A stretch of DNA of 64,000 nt. Origin: Thuidium tamariscinum (taxonomy: Eukaryota > Streptophyta > Bryopsida > Hypnales > Thuidiaceae). The notes under the pieces were generated by a model. It ran no database searches. It was not told where the DNA came from and saw only the letters and a program-made list of their open reading frames with translations. Shown here one piece after another: positions 47,829 to 60,794 of this stretch. Positions within the stretch are counted from its first letter, which is position 1; each line of letters starts with the position of its first letter. The stretch spans positions 4,278,001 through 4,342,000 of the forward strand of contig OX344753.2 in the NCBI GenBank assembly GCA_947034885.2, written 5' to 3'. A program made the translations under genes and the position numbers.

Positions 47829-49809
47829 AAATGATTTTCGAGAATTCAAACATTAATATCTTGCAATTACACATTGCACATGTTTTCAAACCAATTTACA
47901 ACAAGATATTATGGTTACAAATCTCTAAAAATGTCTTAAAAAATTTGGTATTGGTACTAGAAATGATAGCTTTTGACCATTCTTGAAGAAAATATAGTCA
48001 AAATACTTAAGGGAATAAAATATATAAGTAATTCTAAGGAAAAGTAATTAGCAAGTAAATTTTGATGAACCAATTGACTATAAAAATTATTTATAACTAT
48101 TCTTTTCCAAAAGTAAAATAAAAAAAGATTTAACCCTTACTACAATAAAAACAAAAAGGCAAAACCTAATTAATTTTAAGAGACAAGGTAAAAAGAAGTT
48201 TCACAAGTAAAATTTTAATGAACCGGTTGAGGGTCAAAATTATCCATAATTATTTAACTTTTTTAGAAGTCAAAATTAAAGTTTCCACTTCCACAAGAAA
48301 GAAAAAATCAGACCTTTTTCAAGGTAAAATTAATTCACCTTTTCAAGAAGTAAAACTCAAAATTCATCAACATAGTAAGAACTAGTTAAAGATTTATCAA
48401 TTAGGTAAAAAGAGAATCAAAAAATAAGTTAAGAGTAGAATAGAGAGAATGTTTTTGGATTTCTAAAACCAAATTTATCTAAAAATTTGATCAAATAGTG
48501 AAGGAGTTAGAGTGGAATGAAGTTCTAGCCAAAAGTAGTGATCAATTGGATGAAAGTCAACTAGGGTAGACCAAATCAATTTAAAATTTAAACTTAAGTT
48601 GAAATTAAAAAATAGAAAATAATTAAAAAAATCATCATTCAATTTTGATAGTTAGAACATGTGCAATTGATGGATGAAGTTTTAGAGGTTAGTTTTGGAA
48701 TCAAACTTCATTTGCAATTATCCGCTAGGAAATTAGGTTAAATTCAGATTTCTTTATCATTTTGTAAAGAAAAAATAAAGCTCTACAATTAAGTCTAATT
48801 TATTTTTACTTGACTACCAATAACTAAACCTTAGTTTTGATTGTTATAGTCAAAATTGGCCAAAAACACTTACATGTGATTTATTTCAAACAAGCAATTA
48901 TCAATTATGAATCAATTAGGAGTAGGAAAAATAGCAAGATCTATTGCTTAGAAGGCGTAAGTGGATTACTTGTAGAATTAATATCTACTAGGATTTATTG
49001 ACAAAAGTAATAGAACCTGGTTGTGTACACTTTATTCTAAAGGTGGGAATAAAGCACCCATACATAGTAAACAAATTTTATCATGATAACATGAAAGTTT
49101 TAACTCAAAAAAAGAAATATTTTTGAATTCTAATTTAATATTGCTATAGTGAAGTATTGATTCATTTCATACATATTTTTGTTATTGACTGATTTAAACC
49201 TTTCACTTTTGAATTTGTACTTTGTAGTTAAATACAGTAGTACTATAAAATACACTTATTTCCAATATTGATTAATTTAGGCACTACATACAATGATCTA
49301 TTTTATTAATAATGCAACATTAATGTTATTGCACAAGGCAACGATGCTAGTGTGTGACAGTGTGAGCATGAACATGTGAGCTTCTAATATGTATATAAGT
49401 AGATATACTACCACCTTTGAAGGTGTTTATAGTAAATATATCTATACTATAGGTACCTATAGTATAAATATACTCTTATCAAAGAAAGTTTTTATAATGT
49501 AAGCACCTATACTATAGGTGCATCATCTTTGAGGCTCATAAGCTCACACTTCTATGCTCACATACTAGAAACCGTGTTGCGCAAGGATGCAAATTATATA
49601 TTTAGACTTTGAATGTACATAGTATCAATACTTTATGGCTTATCAGTAGTGTAGTATTGAATGTATATTCCAACATTATTGTTGGATATTTTTTTTCCGC
49701 CAAACAACATATAGAAGGTCCCCATTCATCCATGGCAATGAGCTATTACAAACATTTATTCATCCAATTGAACAGGTCAAAAGTCTTATAAATTGAACCT
49801 ACTTACATT
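47829..49809. other. AT-rich region without recognised genes
   Basis: No gene is seen. About 49680-49800 is a dispersed repeat shared with 8880-8995. A TATA-rich stretch with repeated CTATAGGTACCTATAG-like palindromic words lies near 49440-49530. Confidence 0.45.
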
Positions 49810-50650
49810 AACTTCTTAGGATGCATATTTTGAAGGGTATCTTTAAGCAAATTAAAAATATATGAGGTATTATCAATACATGTTACTTATTACTAAGTGT
49901 ACATTATTTTGTATATTGTATATTACCTCAAAGTTTTTCTAAATTTTTTGGCACTATAAATTAAGACCTTCCTATATTTTGTTGCATGTTATTAAATAAA
50001 AATTTCCAAGTGCACCCCCCATGGATGTTGTTCATTTCTACTAAAACTTTTGAATTTGAAGTCCTAAGAACATGGAATAATTAGTGGACCTATGTAACTC
50101 GATGGTTTTCACATCTTTTAGTTTTTAAAAACTAAAAAATATTAGTATTAAAAATTCAGTTTTGCTAATTTATCATAAAGTTACAATGTGAGGTTTAGAA
50201 ATTTTTCCTACGCTAAGAGTCTCCAAATTTAATGATGTAGAGATGAAATTTTTATGGTATATTTTTTGGTAGAAAAGCATATTTCTACCCAAAAAAATTT
50301 AAAAAAATCTGTTATTTATTTTATGTCTCTTGCATGAGTGCAAACAACACTCCTATTATATGCAATTTTGAAGCACGGAGGATGGTTCTAAGATTATTCT
50401 CTCAGTGCAATCTCATTAGTCATAACCACCAACTCTTTCCAAATGGTCAATTTTTAGTTTAAAAAAAATTCCTATTCATTACAAATTGAAATGTCAATAT
50501 GCCCATTCTCATGAGATTTTGCACTTTTCTAGTATTCCTAATTAGAGAATTTTCCTAATTTTTTTCTTCCAAAGATGTTTTCTTTTTAGAGATGTTTACA
50601 TTGGTAGGATATATTTTTTATATCTTGAAGGAAAACTTAATTATAAAGTA
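49810..50650. repeat. Type B copy with flank, inverted partner of 62165-64000
   Basis: Type B sequence occupies about 50030-50650. The adjoining 49810-50030 is the reverse complement of about 63790-64000 (shared GGCACTATAAATTAA, TACATTATTTTGTA and GAAGGGT). The pair thus shares sequence beyond the element, a separate inverted duplication. The inverted ends of type B are not clear here. Confidence 0.6.
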
Positions 50651-51288
50651 ATACCAATTGATATTTTGTAAAAATGGCAATAAATATTTCACAAACTTGA
50701 AATTGTCACGTTTAGACTATGCAATTTGATATCTATACTTGTACCGGAAATGAATGGAAAATTGGAATATAAAATAAACCCATTTTAACAAATCTTCTAT
50801 CTCAGAAAAAAACACAATGTCAAAATGCATAGTCTATCTTACAATAACCCCAGATATGTATCCATAATAAACTCTAAGTTCTCAAAAATTGTAGGAAAAT
50901 AGGGGTTGTACATTTCATGTAGAAACCATCACATTTGAATACAAAGATTCCACAAACCATTACATCTAGATTTTGAACACCAATCATTCAAAATACTAGA
51001 ATAATCTAAATTACAAAAAACATCATGTTTAGATATTGGAGACCATCAAATCCAAATATTCTAAACCAGTACATGACACATGTAGATTCTACATACTGAT
51101 AACCATTACATTTATATACTAGTCACTATTTGACTCTTAGAAACCATTAGGTCCTATAATAGTGATTATAGACATTGCTACATTGAAAGTATGAAACCAT
51201 CAGTCATATTGTAGATATTGCCATATTGAAAACCATCAAACATTAGAATAATTGAAAACCATTACATCTAGGTTGTGCCTAAAATGAA
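50651..51288. other. AT-rich stretch with scattered AACCATCA words
   Basis: Between about 50925 and 51285 short words like AAACCATCA and ACATCTAGATTT recur irregularly, suggesting an old degenerate repeat array. No gene is seen. Confidence 0.35.
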
Positions 51289-52030
51289 GGGTGATTGCAA
51301 GAAACACCTATTGATTTTGTTTCATTTTTATGATTTTCTCAAGTGAATTTTAAATTTTTTTTAAATAATTAAGAAAATTTCTTAAATATATGCCTAATTT
51401 GTAGTTGTATATACCTTCAAGACAAAGGTAACTACCAAAAGAAATGTATAGAAAATTTCTTTAAGTAGGAGAACTAGAAAAGTGCCAAAATTCCTTGAGG
51501 AAAGATGTATTTTAATGTTTTAATTATGAGAAAATAGGATTCTTTTCTTGAAATAAAATAAAGATTGTCCATTTTCAACAACTTTATGGAAATGGCTATT
51601 TATCAAAAAACTCACAAAAATCATTTTTTACATGTTTCAAAATACAAGCAGATAAGGGCTCATTTTGTGTACAGTACTTCTATACAATATAAATTAATTA
51701 TTTAAAAATTTGATTTAGCCATTAGATACAAGTACCATATCCTCCAAATTTTAGTTCAAAATTTGTTTTTTTGGGTGCTAAATAGTTAGTACTAAAAACC
51801 GCTTCAAATTGGCAAAAGTGACATTAAATTGGGGTCTATTTTTGGATGTTTAACTATTTCTAAAAATTACAAAAAAAAATTAGGTTAGGTATTAAGGTAT
51901 ATAATAGTTATGAGTACTTCTTTTGTAAATCTTGAGTCTTTTAAAGGCAAAATAGAAAAGTTATGGCCAAAAAATAGATTAGCACACACTATGTGATATG
52001 AAATAGTGCATGTGTTTTTTGCAATCATCC
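51289..52030 (-). mobile_element. Type A element, complete
   Basis: It starts GGGTGATTGCAAGAAACACC and ends GTGTTTTTTGCAATCATCC. Flanks TGAA and TAAA are one substitution apart, compatible with a decayed 4-bp duplication. Confidence 0.75.
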
Positions 52031-52479
52031 TAAATACATTAATCATTTTGACACTGTATTTATGTACACTATTTTTTTAAACTCCAATTAATGCCTTGTA
52101 ATAGTTAATAGTGCACCTATGTTCAATGCTTTGAAAACACATTAAACTTATACATATTGTACTAACAAAATATTTACTAAAATTTTGCATTGACATCCTT
52201 CTTCACTTAACAATACAACCCCTTAAAATTAAAATTCATCATATAATGGATAGAATCTAAGATCTATTGGATTACCAATGATTAACCCCTCATTGCTGAA
52301 GGGGACAAACAATGTCTTTAGAGTTTGGTAGTTGGATTCAAAGTGTTGTAACTCTTGCTTTCAATATTTGAATTCAATAAAACTTGTTGAGAGAGTTGTA
52401 CATACTAGTTTACTTTGTGAAGAAAAATTTTCAAATCAATTCAAGATGTCTAAATTTTGTGGGAGCCAATCAAAGTTCA
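52031..52479. other. AT-rich stretch without recognised features
   Basis: No gene or defined element is seen. Confidence 0.4.
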
Positions 52480-53400
52480 TAGGTCCAATTTGATTTTACT
52501 AAACTACAATTGATGGTTGCAACTTTGGGGGCTTGTATCTCCTTCATCTAGTGTTTGTTTTCAATAAAATTTATTGTGTTATATTTTTATAAAAGTCTAA
52601 TTATTGTGGTCAAATTTTACGGCAATCCAAGTTATTTTGAATGTTTGAGAGCAATTCAAAGTTCAAAAAACAAACACTTTTGGATTACAATGAACTTTGG
52701 AGGCTTGTTTCTTCTTCATATAGTGTTCAACCAAGATTGTGTTGTTGGACATATTTTGGATTTGGGTGTGATGTAGGATGTCCAATGTAGCATGTTGCAC
52801 ATGACAACTTGTCACGAAGGCGTCACAAACTTGCAGCTTAAAAAATAAAAATCTTACTATAATTATGAATCTAAATTTAGAATGTAATATATAATCATAA
52901 AATTGAGACTTTTAATTGACACCAAACTTGAATATGCCAAAATTTAAAATTTCTAATGATTTATTTTTTAAGTCAACTTGATGTTGACTTTTTTGAACGT
53001 CATGAAAGGTGTATTGGATGTTGTACAACATCTCCATGTCACGATGTCATATTATCGGATAGAACAACCGTGTGTCCAACTGTCCATTTCTATTAATTTT
53101 TTTAGAAAAGTTGCGCATTCTAATTTACTTTGTGTGGCTAAAATTTCATATCAATCCAAGAAGTTATGAGTGATTGAGAAGCATTTTAGTAGAAGGAAGT
53201 TTAGCTACTAATGTGTTTCTTACACCCATTTTTGCTATTTTTTTGACATTCCAAAGTCATTTTGTAAACACAGTGAGTGAATTGAATGCATTTTTCTTCA
53301 CCAATATTTTTGAATATTGATTTTGAAACACATTTTAGTTTAAAGTTTTACATTTGAGTTGGTTTAGAAATCAAATTTGACCTCCAAATGTATTAAATTT
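52480..53400. repeat. Dispersed direct repeat L, copy 2
   Basis: This is the direct partner of 24880-26200. It lacks the type B insertion (see GATTGAGAAGC near 53172) but carries its own insert at about 52742-53079. Confidence 0.65.
52742..53079. mobile_element. Possible ~340-bp insertion with short inverted ends
   Basis: GTTGGACATA at the start and GTGTGTCCAAC at the end are inverted, and the stretch is absent from the matching place in 24880-25270. A ~150-bp part of it recurs inverted at 36290-36470. No target duplication could be fixed. Confidence 0.45.
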
Positions 53401-53447
53401 TTTTTTTCCAGGGGATTGGTGCCACCAAAGGCAAATAGAGTGTTGTA

Positions 53448-53537
53448 AAAAATACTAGAATGATAGTAAAAAATATTGGAATGATAGTAAAAAATGCGAG
53501 AATGATTTGAAAAATGATGGAATGATAGTAAAAAATT
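53448..53537. repeat. Short minisatellite, ~20-24-bp units
   Basis: Units close to GAATGATAGTAAAAAAT are repeated four to five times with small length changes. Confidence 0.6.
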
Positions 53538-53930
53538 GCGTCAATGGATGGGGAAAAAGCGGTGACCAAAAAAGAAAACCCGATCTTTTAGAAGAAATAA
53601 AGGAAAGAAAGACAAATCCAATGGTGTCATCCAATGTTAAATCTCATACCTCAAAAAAAAGATATGAAATTTGAATGGAAGTGGAGGGAACCGGGAGAGT
53701 TTGAAATCAAGGTTGGAAATGACAGAGTATATATTCCACCTCCACCCCCACTCCACCCCAACCCCCGTTTGAGAATTCACAATCTTCTCCAAAGCTTGGA
53801 ACTCTCCCATTCTCAAGAAGGTTTGGAGCTCTTGGAGTTCCCTCATTCCCACAAAGACATGGAGCTCTCCCAAATTCTCACCAAGCTCCCTAAATTGTTT
53901 TGAAGGCAAGGTAAGGAAGAGGAAGGAGGC

Positions 53931-54015
53931 CAAATTGTCTTAGTCCAGGAAAGGGCAAAATTTGTCTTAGGTCAGGGAAGGGCAAAACTGTCTTAGGCCA
54001 GGTAAGGATAAAATC
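53931..54015. repeat. Short tandem repeat, ~28-32-bp units
   Basis: Three units contain TTGTCTTAG.CCAGG.AAGG or close variants, followed by CAAAA. A less regular tandem pattern of TCTCCCA/GGAGCTCT words precedes it at 53790-53880. Short frames over this region on both strands are by-products of the repeats. Confidence 0.55.
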
Positions 54016-54283
54016 GGGGGAGACCAATAAAGGACAAAATCTTGACGGCAAGAGTTAAGTGCTCCAATACTATTTAGACATAAGTTAGTAAATAATGTTG
54101 AGGGTAAAAAATAGAGAACAAGACTAATTATCAACCAACACTATTTACCAATTTTAGTGTAGTTTTGGTATTTTTCAATTTTGTAAATAAATTATTAAGA
54201 ATTTTGTAGCTTGAATTATTTTCTACTTTTTTCTACTTAATACTATATTTTTCCTACATATTGTGCAATTCCAAATGATTTGA

Positions 54284-54973
54284 GGTCATTGCAAGAAATA
54301 CTTATTGGTTTTGTCTCAAAATGGCCTATTTCTATGAGTCATGTGCTTTTGAAATAATTTTTTTCAAATAAAATAAAATATGGATAATTTGAAGAAATAA
54401 GAATATTATGTTTCTTAAAATTTAGACCTAAGAAAATTTACCTCTAAAAGTTATGCACAAATATAGGACAATGGAAAATTACATTGAAAATAGACACTTT
54501 TTTCTTTGATTTAAAAAAAAAACTAATTTAAAAATATACATTTTTTCTAACTTAAAGATGCTCCTCTCTATTAATTTTCATCTTTGGAAAAAATAAATTG
54601 TATTCTCCACATTTGCGCAAAGGCAATGCACTTTGAGCACATGTGGAAGTTGGACACTATTTTATTTTAGACTCATGTAACTTTAGTAGAGATCCTTGCA
54701 TGCCAATTTTAAAATCAAAATTTTCATTTTTGGGTCAAAAATAGGACAAAAAATCTCCAAAATGGCTAAGGTAGACACCCAATTAGGGGCAATTTAAAAA
54801 TAATAAAATAATTTTTTTAATTGAAAAAATTACACAACATGTAAAACTTTTGTGTACACCTTCATTCCAAATTTCAAGTCAAACAAACAAAATATGAAAA
54901 AGTTATGAGCAAAAAACTACCTAGTAAAGGTTAAGGGGACAAAAAAAAAGACAAGAATTTCTTGCAATTACCC
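54284..54973 (+). mobile_element. Type C element, complete, 4-bp TSD TTGA
   Basis: It starts GGTCATTGCAAGAAATACTT and ends AATTTCTTGCAATTACCC. TTGA is repeated at 54280-54283 and 54974-54977. Confidence 0.8.
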
Positions 54974-54977
54974 TTGA

Positions 54978-55469
54978 AAACTTTCAAACATGTAGCCAAT
55001 TTGACTTTAAAAATGAATCCAAAGAATTACAACTATTGTAGACAATTTTTTCATACAAATGTGGCCTTTTGAAGTATAGTTGTCTGAGTTTTTGTAAGGT
55101 TAAGAGATAGGATTATTGTCATTTCAAAGTTCAAATACTAACATCTTGCAATCTACACGGTGTTATAGTGGAAATTTCTAAAGTTCTTTTTACATCTTTT
55201 CAAGCCAGTGTATTAGAAGATCATATGGTTACATTTGTCTAAAATTTTTTTTTTCTAAAATTTAGTAGTTGGCCTAGAAATGGTAGTTTTTGAATGGTTT
55301 TAGAGAAAACATAGTCAAAAAAACTTTTAGGGTGAATCATTAATTGTTGCAAGTTTGCAACACGTGAAATATGACACTTGCATTTGGATCTCCCAATTGA
55401 TATAACATAGATGTTGAATGGATACAATATATGCAATTCCAACACATGAGACTTTGGAAAAATCTAAGC
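54978..55469. other. Non-coding stretch, inverted copy of ~3480-3700
   Basis: About 55080-55260 is the reverse complement of 3490-3700 (shared CATCTTGCAATCTACACGG). No gene is seen. Confidence 0.5.
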
Positions 55470-55599
55470 TTATTTAACTTAGATGTACAACCTAAGCTCA
55501 TTGCCTCATTCCCATTTGAAAATCATTATTTTCAAAACTTGGTTCCAAGTTTTTATATCTAAAGCTGTTCATACAATCATATATGTGACATTCCCAATG

Positions 55600-56132
55600 A
55601 ACAAGATACAATGCCAACAATGTCAGCAATGTTGAAAAGGAAAAAACACAAAAAAACACAAAAGAACTCTCTAGTAGGGTGAGCTAGCTGGGACCCAAGC
55701 ATGGATGCCAAGTAAGTAAGCTCCCCTGCATTCCTCCAAGGCTCCAACTTGACCACCCAAAAGAAATTACCCGTTGTAAGTTCCCACTATGGAGCTTGTC
55801 CTCCATAGTGTAGTGTAGTGGACAGGCCCCCTCTTGTCGAAGAAGTACGTCGCCTGCAGTCGAGCTAACTAGTGCGTCAAGTCGTTTTAAGAATCTCGTT
55901 CGTACTCACAGCTTTCGTTTTCTGAATGCTGTGACTTGCCTCAGGGCGGGACCGCTGCTTCATTACTGCTCTTGTTGATTGGAGACTCTTCTCTGACTTC
56001 TTCTCCCTCGACCTCCTTCAATCAATCAAGAGTTCCCTCTTCTTCAATTCTAGCTGACCACTTCTTGCTCATTGATCGACTCGCTCCAAACTAGCTGGAG
56101 AACTTCGAAATTCATTCTGCAGCAACATCCAG
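55600..56132 (+). promoter_or_regulatory. Promoter and 5' UTR exon of the right B3 gene
   Basis: The region is conserved in both arms, pyrimidine-rich from about 55960 to 56060 (CTTCTTCTCCCTCGACC), and ends in CAGCAACATCCAG followed by a conserved GTGGGT donor at 56133. It contains no open frame, so it is read as a leader exon whose intron runs to the acceptor CAACAACAG near 56440. The transcription start and TATA box were not identified. Confidence 0.5.
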
Positions 56133-56477
56133 GTGGGTGCGCTTGAGTTTGTAAAATGCACTTGAGCTAGCTAGATTTGTTTAGGACTTAAGAAATGTGG
56201 TATGGAATTGTGGTTTTGAGTATAAACTGCGCCTTTTTCTAAGCGTAAGCATACTTGATTCACACCAACGTCGAGGTCTTCTGCACACGTCTTTAGAAGA
56301 TGTCAAACAGTCAGAAATCAGCAGTGAGTTAATTGACATATTGTTTGAGAGCGATCCTTTGCAGACTTTGCTTGCGATCCTTTCCTTTGCTACGAAATGG
56401 AAATGGTGTGCTGAACAAATTAATTATGTATGCAACAACAGGTTCCTGGGTGTGAGAGAGACATTCAAGAAACAAAC

Positions 56478-59400
56478 ATGGACCCTGCACAACTGCGACA
56501 CAACTCTATCTGGTAAGGAGCCCAGGCTATGCAACTGCAGATCTTTGCTGACTTTGCTCTGTGTAGTTTGCGACTGTACTGCAATGCAGGCTGGTTGTAC
56601 ACCCTCGTTTTTCAAGCTATTCAAGCTCTTTGTGCTCACAAATTGTAGATATATAGCTTGTGCAAACCTAGGTTTCATCAACTAGTGAGACTGACAGACT
56701 TTCCAACTTACAGAGCTCTATTACCCTAACATGCGTGAAGATCTGTCTTGATGACATCAATTTAGGGTTACATTCTCTCATCACATATTCACATGAGAGA
56801 GGCCTGTTAGATACCGGCCATAATTTATTAGGAGTCCATCGTCTCCTGTCTGCTTGTATCTTTCACGTGTTGGACGCAGTAAAAGAGTACTTACAGTATT
56901 CCCAAGAATATGCTTATCTCGTGGACCAAGGTCTGTTAGACGTTCTGTTGAAGCATGCTAGATGTTGTCTTGTTGTGTTGTTTGTGTGAGAAGACAGCAT
57001 CTCCTTCTCCAATAAGAGAATTTCCCTTCAAATCTTGCCATTAATTTGAGCAATAGGTTGGCTGCGATCACCAAGGTGTTCTGCATGTATGTATAACACC
57101 AGTGCGGATTTAATTTCCACAGCATAGACGAAGACGGTAATATCTTGTGGGACGGAGTGAAGCTGGGCGAGTTTTGGAAAACCGAAATGCAAGTTGCCAT
57201 CGACACCAGAAACCGTCGAAAAGATGCTTCCTTCTCGATTCGCGTGGGGAAAGCCGCCATTACCTCGCCGTATCAACAAGTAGGCTTCATTACTATTGAG
57301 TGTAGATCGATGTTTATGTTCAGACGTGTTATATTTGTTCACTGTTTCTCGTCCAGATATTGTTGAGATCAACTGAACACTCTCACGTCAGCGAACATTA
57401 ATGACATACGTTTGTTTGTTGTGGGGAAAGACCATCCCGGTGGACTTCGCAAGGTGTTACAAGAATCTGTTCCAGGAGAGAATAACGCTCGAGGGTCCAA
57501 CCGGGCGAACTTGGACCACGATCATACGAGACTTCCAACCAGGACCGCGCTTCGGCAGAGGCTGGCGCCAATTCTCCGTTGAGAATCATCTCCGCGAAGG
57601 CCACCAGCTGCTGTTCACTCTCGTGGGGAAGTTCCGTTTCCTGGTGCACTTCTTCGACCAGCTGGGCAAACGATGCACCAGCTACCCACCTCTCCCAGTC
57701 GTCCAGTCAGGACCGTCCCTGTCAGTTGCACAGACTCAGCTCCAGCATGGTCTCCAGCCAGTGATGGATGCAGGACAAGCATCCCATCGCCATGGCAGTG
57801 AGGCTCAAACATCAGCAGCAGTTCCATTGATGGGAACCACATCAGCAGCAGTCCCTCCAAATTTCAACCGGGACAATGTCATTCTTCGCCAGTATGGACC
57901 AGAATTACCCCCGGAGACCAGTTTGCCGTACGACCATATGAGACACTTGGAGAAGCACACCTCCGATGCCGGGTATTAAGAAACTTATATCTGCGACTTT
58001 TGAGTGGATTTAAAACAAAATCTTGAGTGTGTAGTTTGTCACATTTTTCAATACTTAGGATTCTATTGTAATGGATACTTAAAAACACTCATGCACAACT
58101 GTCTGAGTGAGTTAGGGGTGTCTGAAGCTTTGGTTCATAAGTCTTCAGAATTAGGGGTAAGGTTGGATTCAATTCCTCTGCTACTCAGGATGTTGTTCTT
58201 GTTGTGAACGTATGTTCATTCATATGTACGTAAGATGTGAACATAGAAGAATCCACAATGTGACAATGTCACAATTTTCACTGTCAACATAATTAGAAGA
58301 ATTTATACTGTGTGCATGTAAGAATTTCTATTGTGAACATCGAAGAATCCTGAATGTTGCCTGAATTCTTAACGAGCTAGAGCTTGTATGTATTATAGAG
58401 AACAGACGTATCGAAAGACTAACGGAACTGGGGTGGAACCACGAGCAGAAATGACTCAGAGGACATGGAAATAGAGGATGAAGGGAATCAAGAGCTTCAC
58501 GACTCGGTCCAAAATTACATCTTCCAGTGCACTGACATCGACGAAGTTCCCGTCGACCACCCGCCAGCAACGATGCAGAGCCAACTGAACCCACAGCGCA
58601 ACATACACACCTTGAACGAGCTCTCCCGCGGCAAGCAACCTGTATTCTATTCCCCTGACAACCGAGCTCATTCTCCTCAGATCCAAGACCACTTCAGCTC
58701 CCCGTCCCCTAGCAATCAACTTCCATTCCACTACTATCCGGAGATGCGGAAGAAATCAGTCACAGTGAGGCGTCCTCCTCCAGTTGCAAGTTTCCACGAG
58801 GGCGGAGGTTCCTCCGGAAGCAGCCGAGCGATGCGCGTGTTGCAACAGCAAGGCTGTACGCGGTTCTCACAGGTTGTGTTGAATTGTGAACGACGTGCCG
58901 TGAGTGACCTGGAGAGGCGTGTGGTTGTAGAGGCAGCGAAGCGATTTGTTTCCGCGTTGGAGGATAAGAGGTTCTTGGTGATGATGAGAGAAGAGCAGGT
59001 CTACCACAGGTTTCATCTTGTAAGGAAAATCTAGCTCAACTTGCAATATATGTTTCTCGGTCTTGTGATGCATTAATTGTTCTCATGAAAACAGGAAAGG
59101 GATTGAGTGAGTGAAATCATATGTTACTTTCGGGAGCCTAGCCAGCCTTGAATGGGTATCATTCGATAGGAATTGTCCATGATGTCCTGAATCTTTAGCG
59201 AATCCATGATATATCTGTGATTACAAGGGAGTTTCAAGAGTTTGCCATTGTGCATGGTCATGCATGCATGACATGGGGTTTAGCACTTAAAGTTACATGG
59301 TTCAATCGCTACGGTGAACTCAGTTTGACTCCACGGGAAACTCTCTAAACTCCCTTTCTTTTCGTTCCATTATAAAACAGAAAAATGTGAGAACTGAGAA

Positions 59401-59961
59401 AATATCGAAAATGAACGATGGCAGTATTTATATTGATTTAAATGCCACGAGGTTGTCATGATTCTTTAATTAGTTCAGATCACTCCTGATCTCCCAAGAA
59501 GACGATCGAATCTCGGAAAGTAACCGAGAGCGTGTGTAAAACCTCTTATTCCCGAATCAGAGAAAGGTTTAAGCTGTGCCCAAAATAAATGACTGCGCGT
59601 TTGATTCCCGGTTTGGGTTCACTGTCCATCCTTGCATTGCCTGCAGGCCATCCCAGGGGAGATCCTGAAGGTGACTGGAACGGAGCGAGTGAGCAAGGTG
59701 GAGGTGTGTCTGCTGGACCGCGCGCAGGCGCTGTACAAGTCGTACTGGACCAGACCAGACGTCTGTGGCACGCCGTTGCTGGACCGCGACGCCTGGGCCA
59801 AGTTTGCTGTTGACCACTACCTGGAAGAAGGCGACGTGTGCGTGTTTCAGCTGCTCCAGTCGAAGCCTTCTGTTTCCGTGCCCGCTCTTCTCTTCTGTGT
59901 GCACATCTTCCGCGTTGTGCAGATTCCCGTGGGGCAGCTCGACTTCTCGAGAGCAAGCTAA
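56478..59961 (+). CDS. Two-B3-domain DNA-binding protein (REM-like), five coding exons
   Basis: The model joins 56478-56512, 57123-57279, 57431-57972, 58449-59019 and 59647-59961: 1,620 nt, 539 residues, all phases compatible. Domain 1 (about residues 49-143) reads FSIRVGKAAITSPYQQ, then TIPVDFARCYKNLF, ITLEGPTGRTW, GWRQFSVENHLREGH and FRFLVHFF. Domain 2 (about 419-525) reads RFLVMMREEQVYHRFHL, then AIPGEILKVTG, DAWAKFAVDHYLEEGDVC and HIFRV. These are hallmarks of the plant B3 fold, so a nuclear DNA-binding role is expected; the target is unknown. The linker is rich in Gln, Ser and Pro. Both domains are split by a phase-0 intron just before the xIP motif. The start follows a leader intron and is the same in the left copy. 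Weakest point: the exon-3 donor (GG-GTATTA), where the left copy has a better GTGTGT site; without splicing there, TAA follows at once. Confidence 0.75.
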
Positions 59962-60181
59962 GCGACCACAATTGATCAGGCCCACGACACAATTCAACGC
60001 TCGATGCCGAAGGAGGAAGGAAGACTGGTGCCTGCGCAGGTGCCGTAACTTGTTTAGTTCCTCTTGTTGTTACTTGGCTCTGGACTTGCCGTCTGGACAT
60101 TCCGAGAAGCTCATTACCCAATTTTCTCATTTGGAAATGGAGGGGAGGGTACTTGCTTCTCTTGGAACATTTTGATGTTAC

Positions 60182-60780
60182 CTTCTTCCGAATTTCGAGA
60201 TCGTTTTGAATCCAAAATTTCAAAATATTAGAGGGTACTAGGAGTTTTGATACATTTTAGAACGTTTTAGGCTCGGATTTTTGGAGTTCAGGATTACTGT
60301 TATGTTTCTTGATGTGTGCTCTTATTCAAGGTGCAAAGGTCAGTTATAGATTCCATTGAGGACCATCAACTTGCAATTACAATAAAACGCAATTTATTAC
60401 AAAGTTTGTATGTTTTAGGCAACAAGCATGGGGATAGAATCCTTGCGTTCAATTACATAAATGCAAAAAAAACTACATGACTACTTTAGAAAATCAGATT
60501 TCTCCATAGAAATTGCAGATGTATATACTCGCAACAATACAAAATCTAACCTCCAATTTCCAGCTCAAAATAATGAAAACTCTTCATCCTTTCTATTCCT
60601 TTGCATTCCTTTGCATTTGAAAGAGCACGTTACAATCTTGATTTCAAAAGGACACATGGATAAGTGAATGTGCTCTAAGTTCAATTCTTCAAAGCAGAAT
60701 ATTATTTGTGAAGCCAAAGAGTGAGTCAACATATATTGTGTCTAAAAAAAATTGGAAAAGGCAATCACTTGTTCAGTAGC
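60182..60780. other. Intergenic sequence downstream of the B3 gene
   Basis: This lies between the convergent B3 gene and the unidentified segment. The left arm lacks nearly all of it because of its deletion. No gene is seen; likely 3' UTR and intergenic DNA. Confidence 0.45.
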
Positions 60781-60794
60781 ATATGGTAATGTTC

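Noticed and set aside
53634-53903. Overlapping frames on both strands with LELSHSQEGLELLEF-like repeats
   Set aside because: The pattern follows from short tandem DNA repeats open on both strands; no family match.
56197-56685. 162-codon frame overlapping the first coding exon
   Set aside because: The frame is not open in the left arm and crosses the conserved leader-intron acceptor and exon-1 donor; it has no domain.
56735-56989. 84-codon frame conserved in both arms (counterpart at 14373-14624)
   Set aside because: It lies in intron 1 of the B3 model, the spliced model does not need it, and similarity between arms is equally high in clearly non-coding parts. It remains a weak candidate for an alternative exon.
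59546-60223. 225- and 142-codon minus-strand frames opposite exon 5
   Set aside because: They are antisense shadows of the GC-rich second B3 domain, which has clear motifs on the plus strand.
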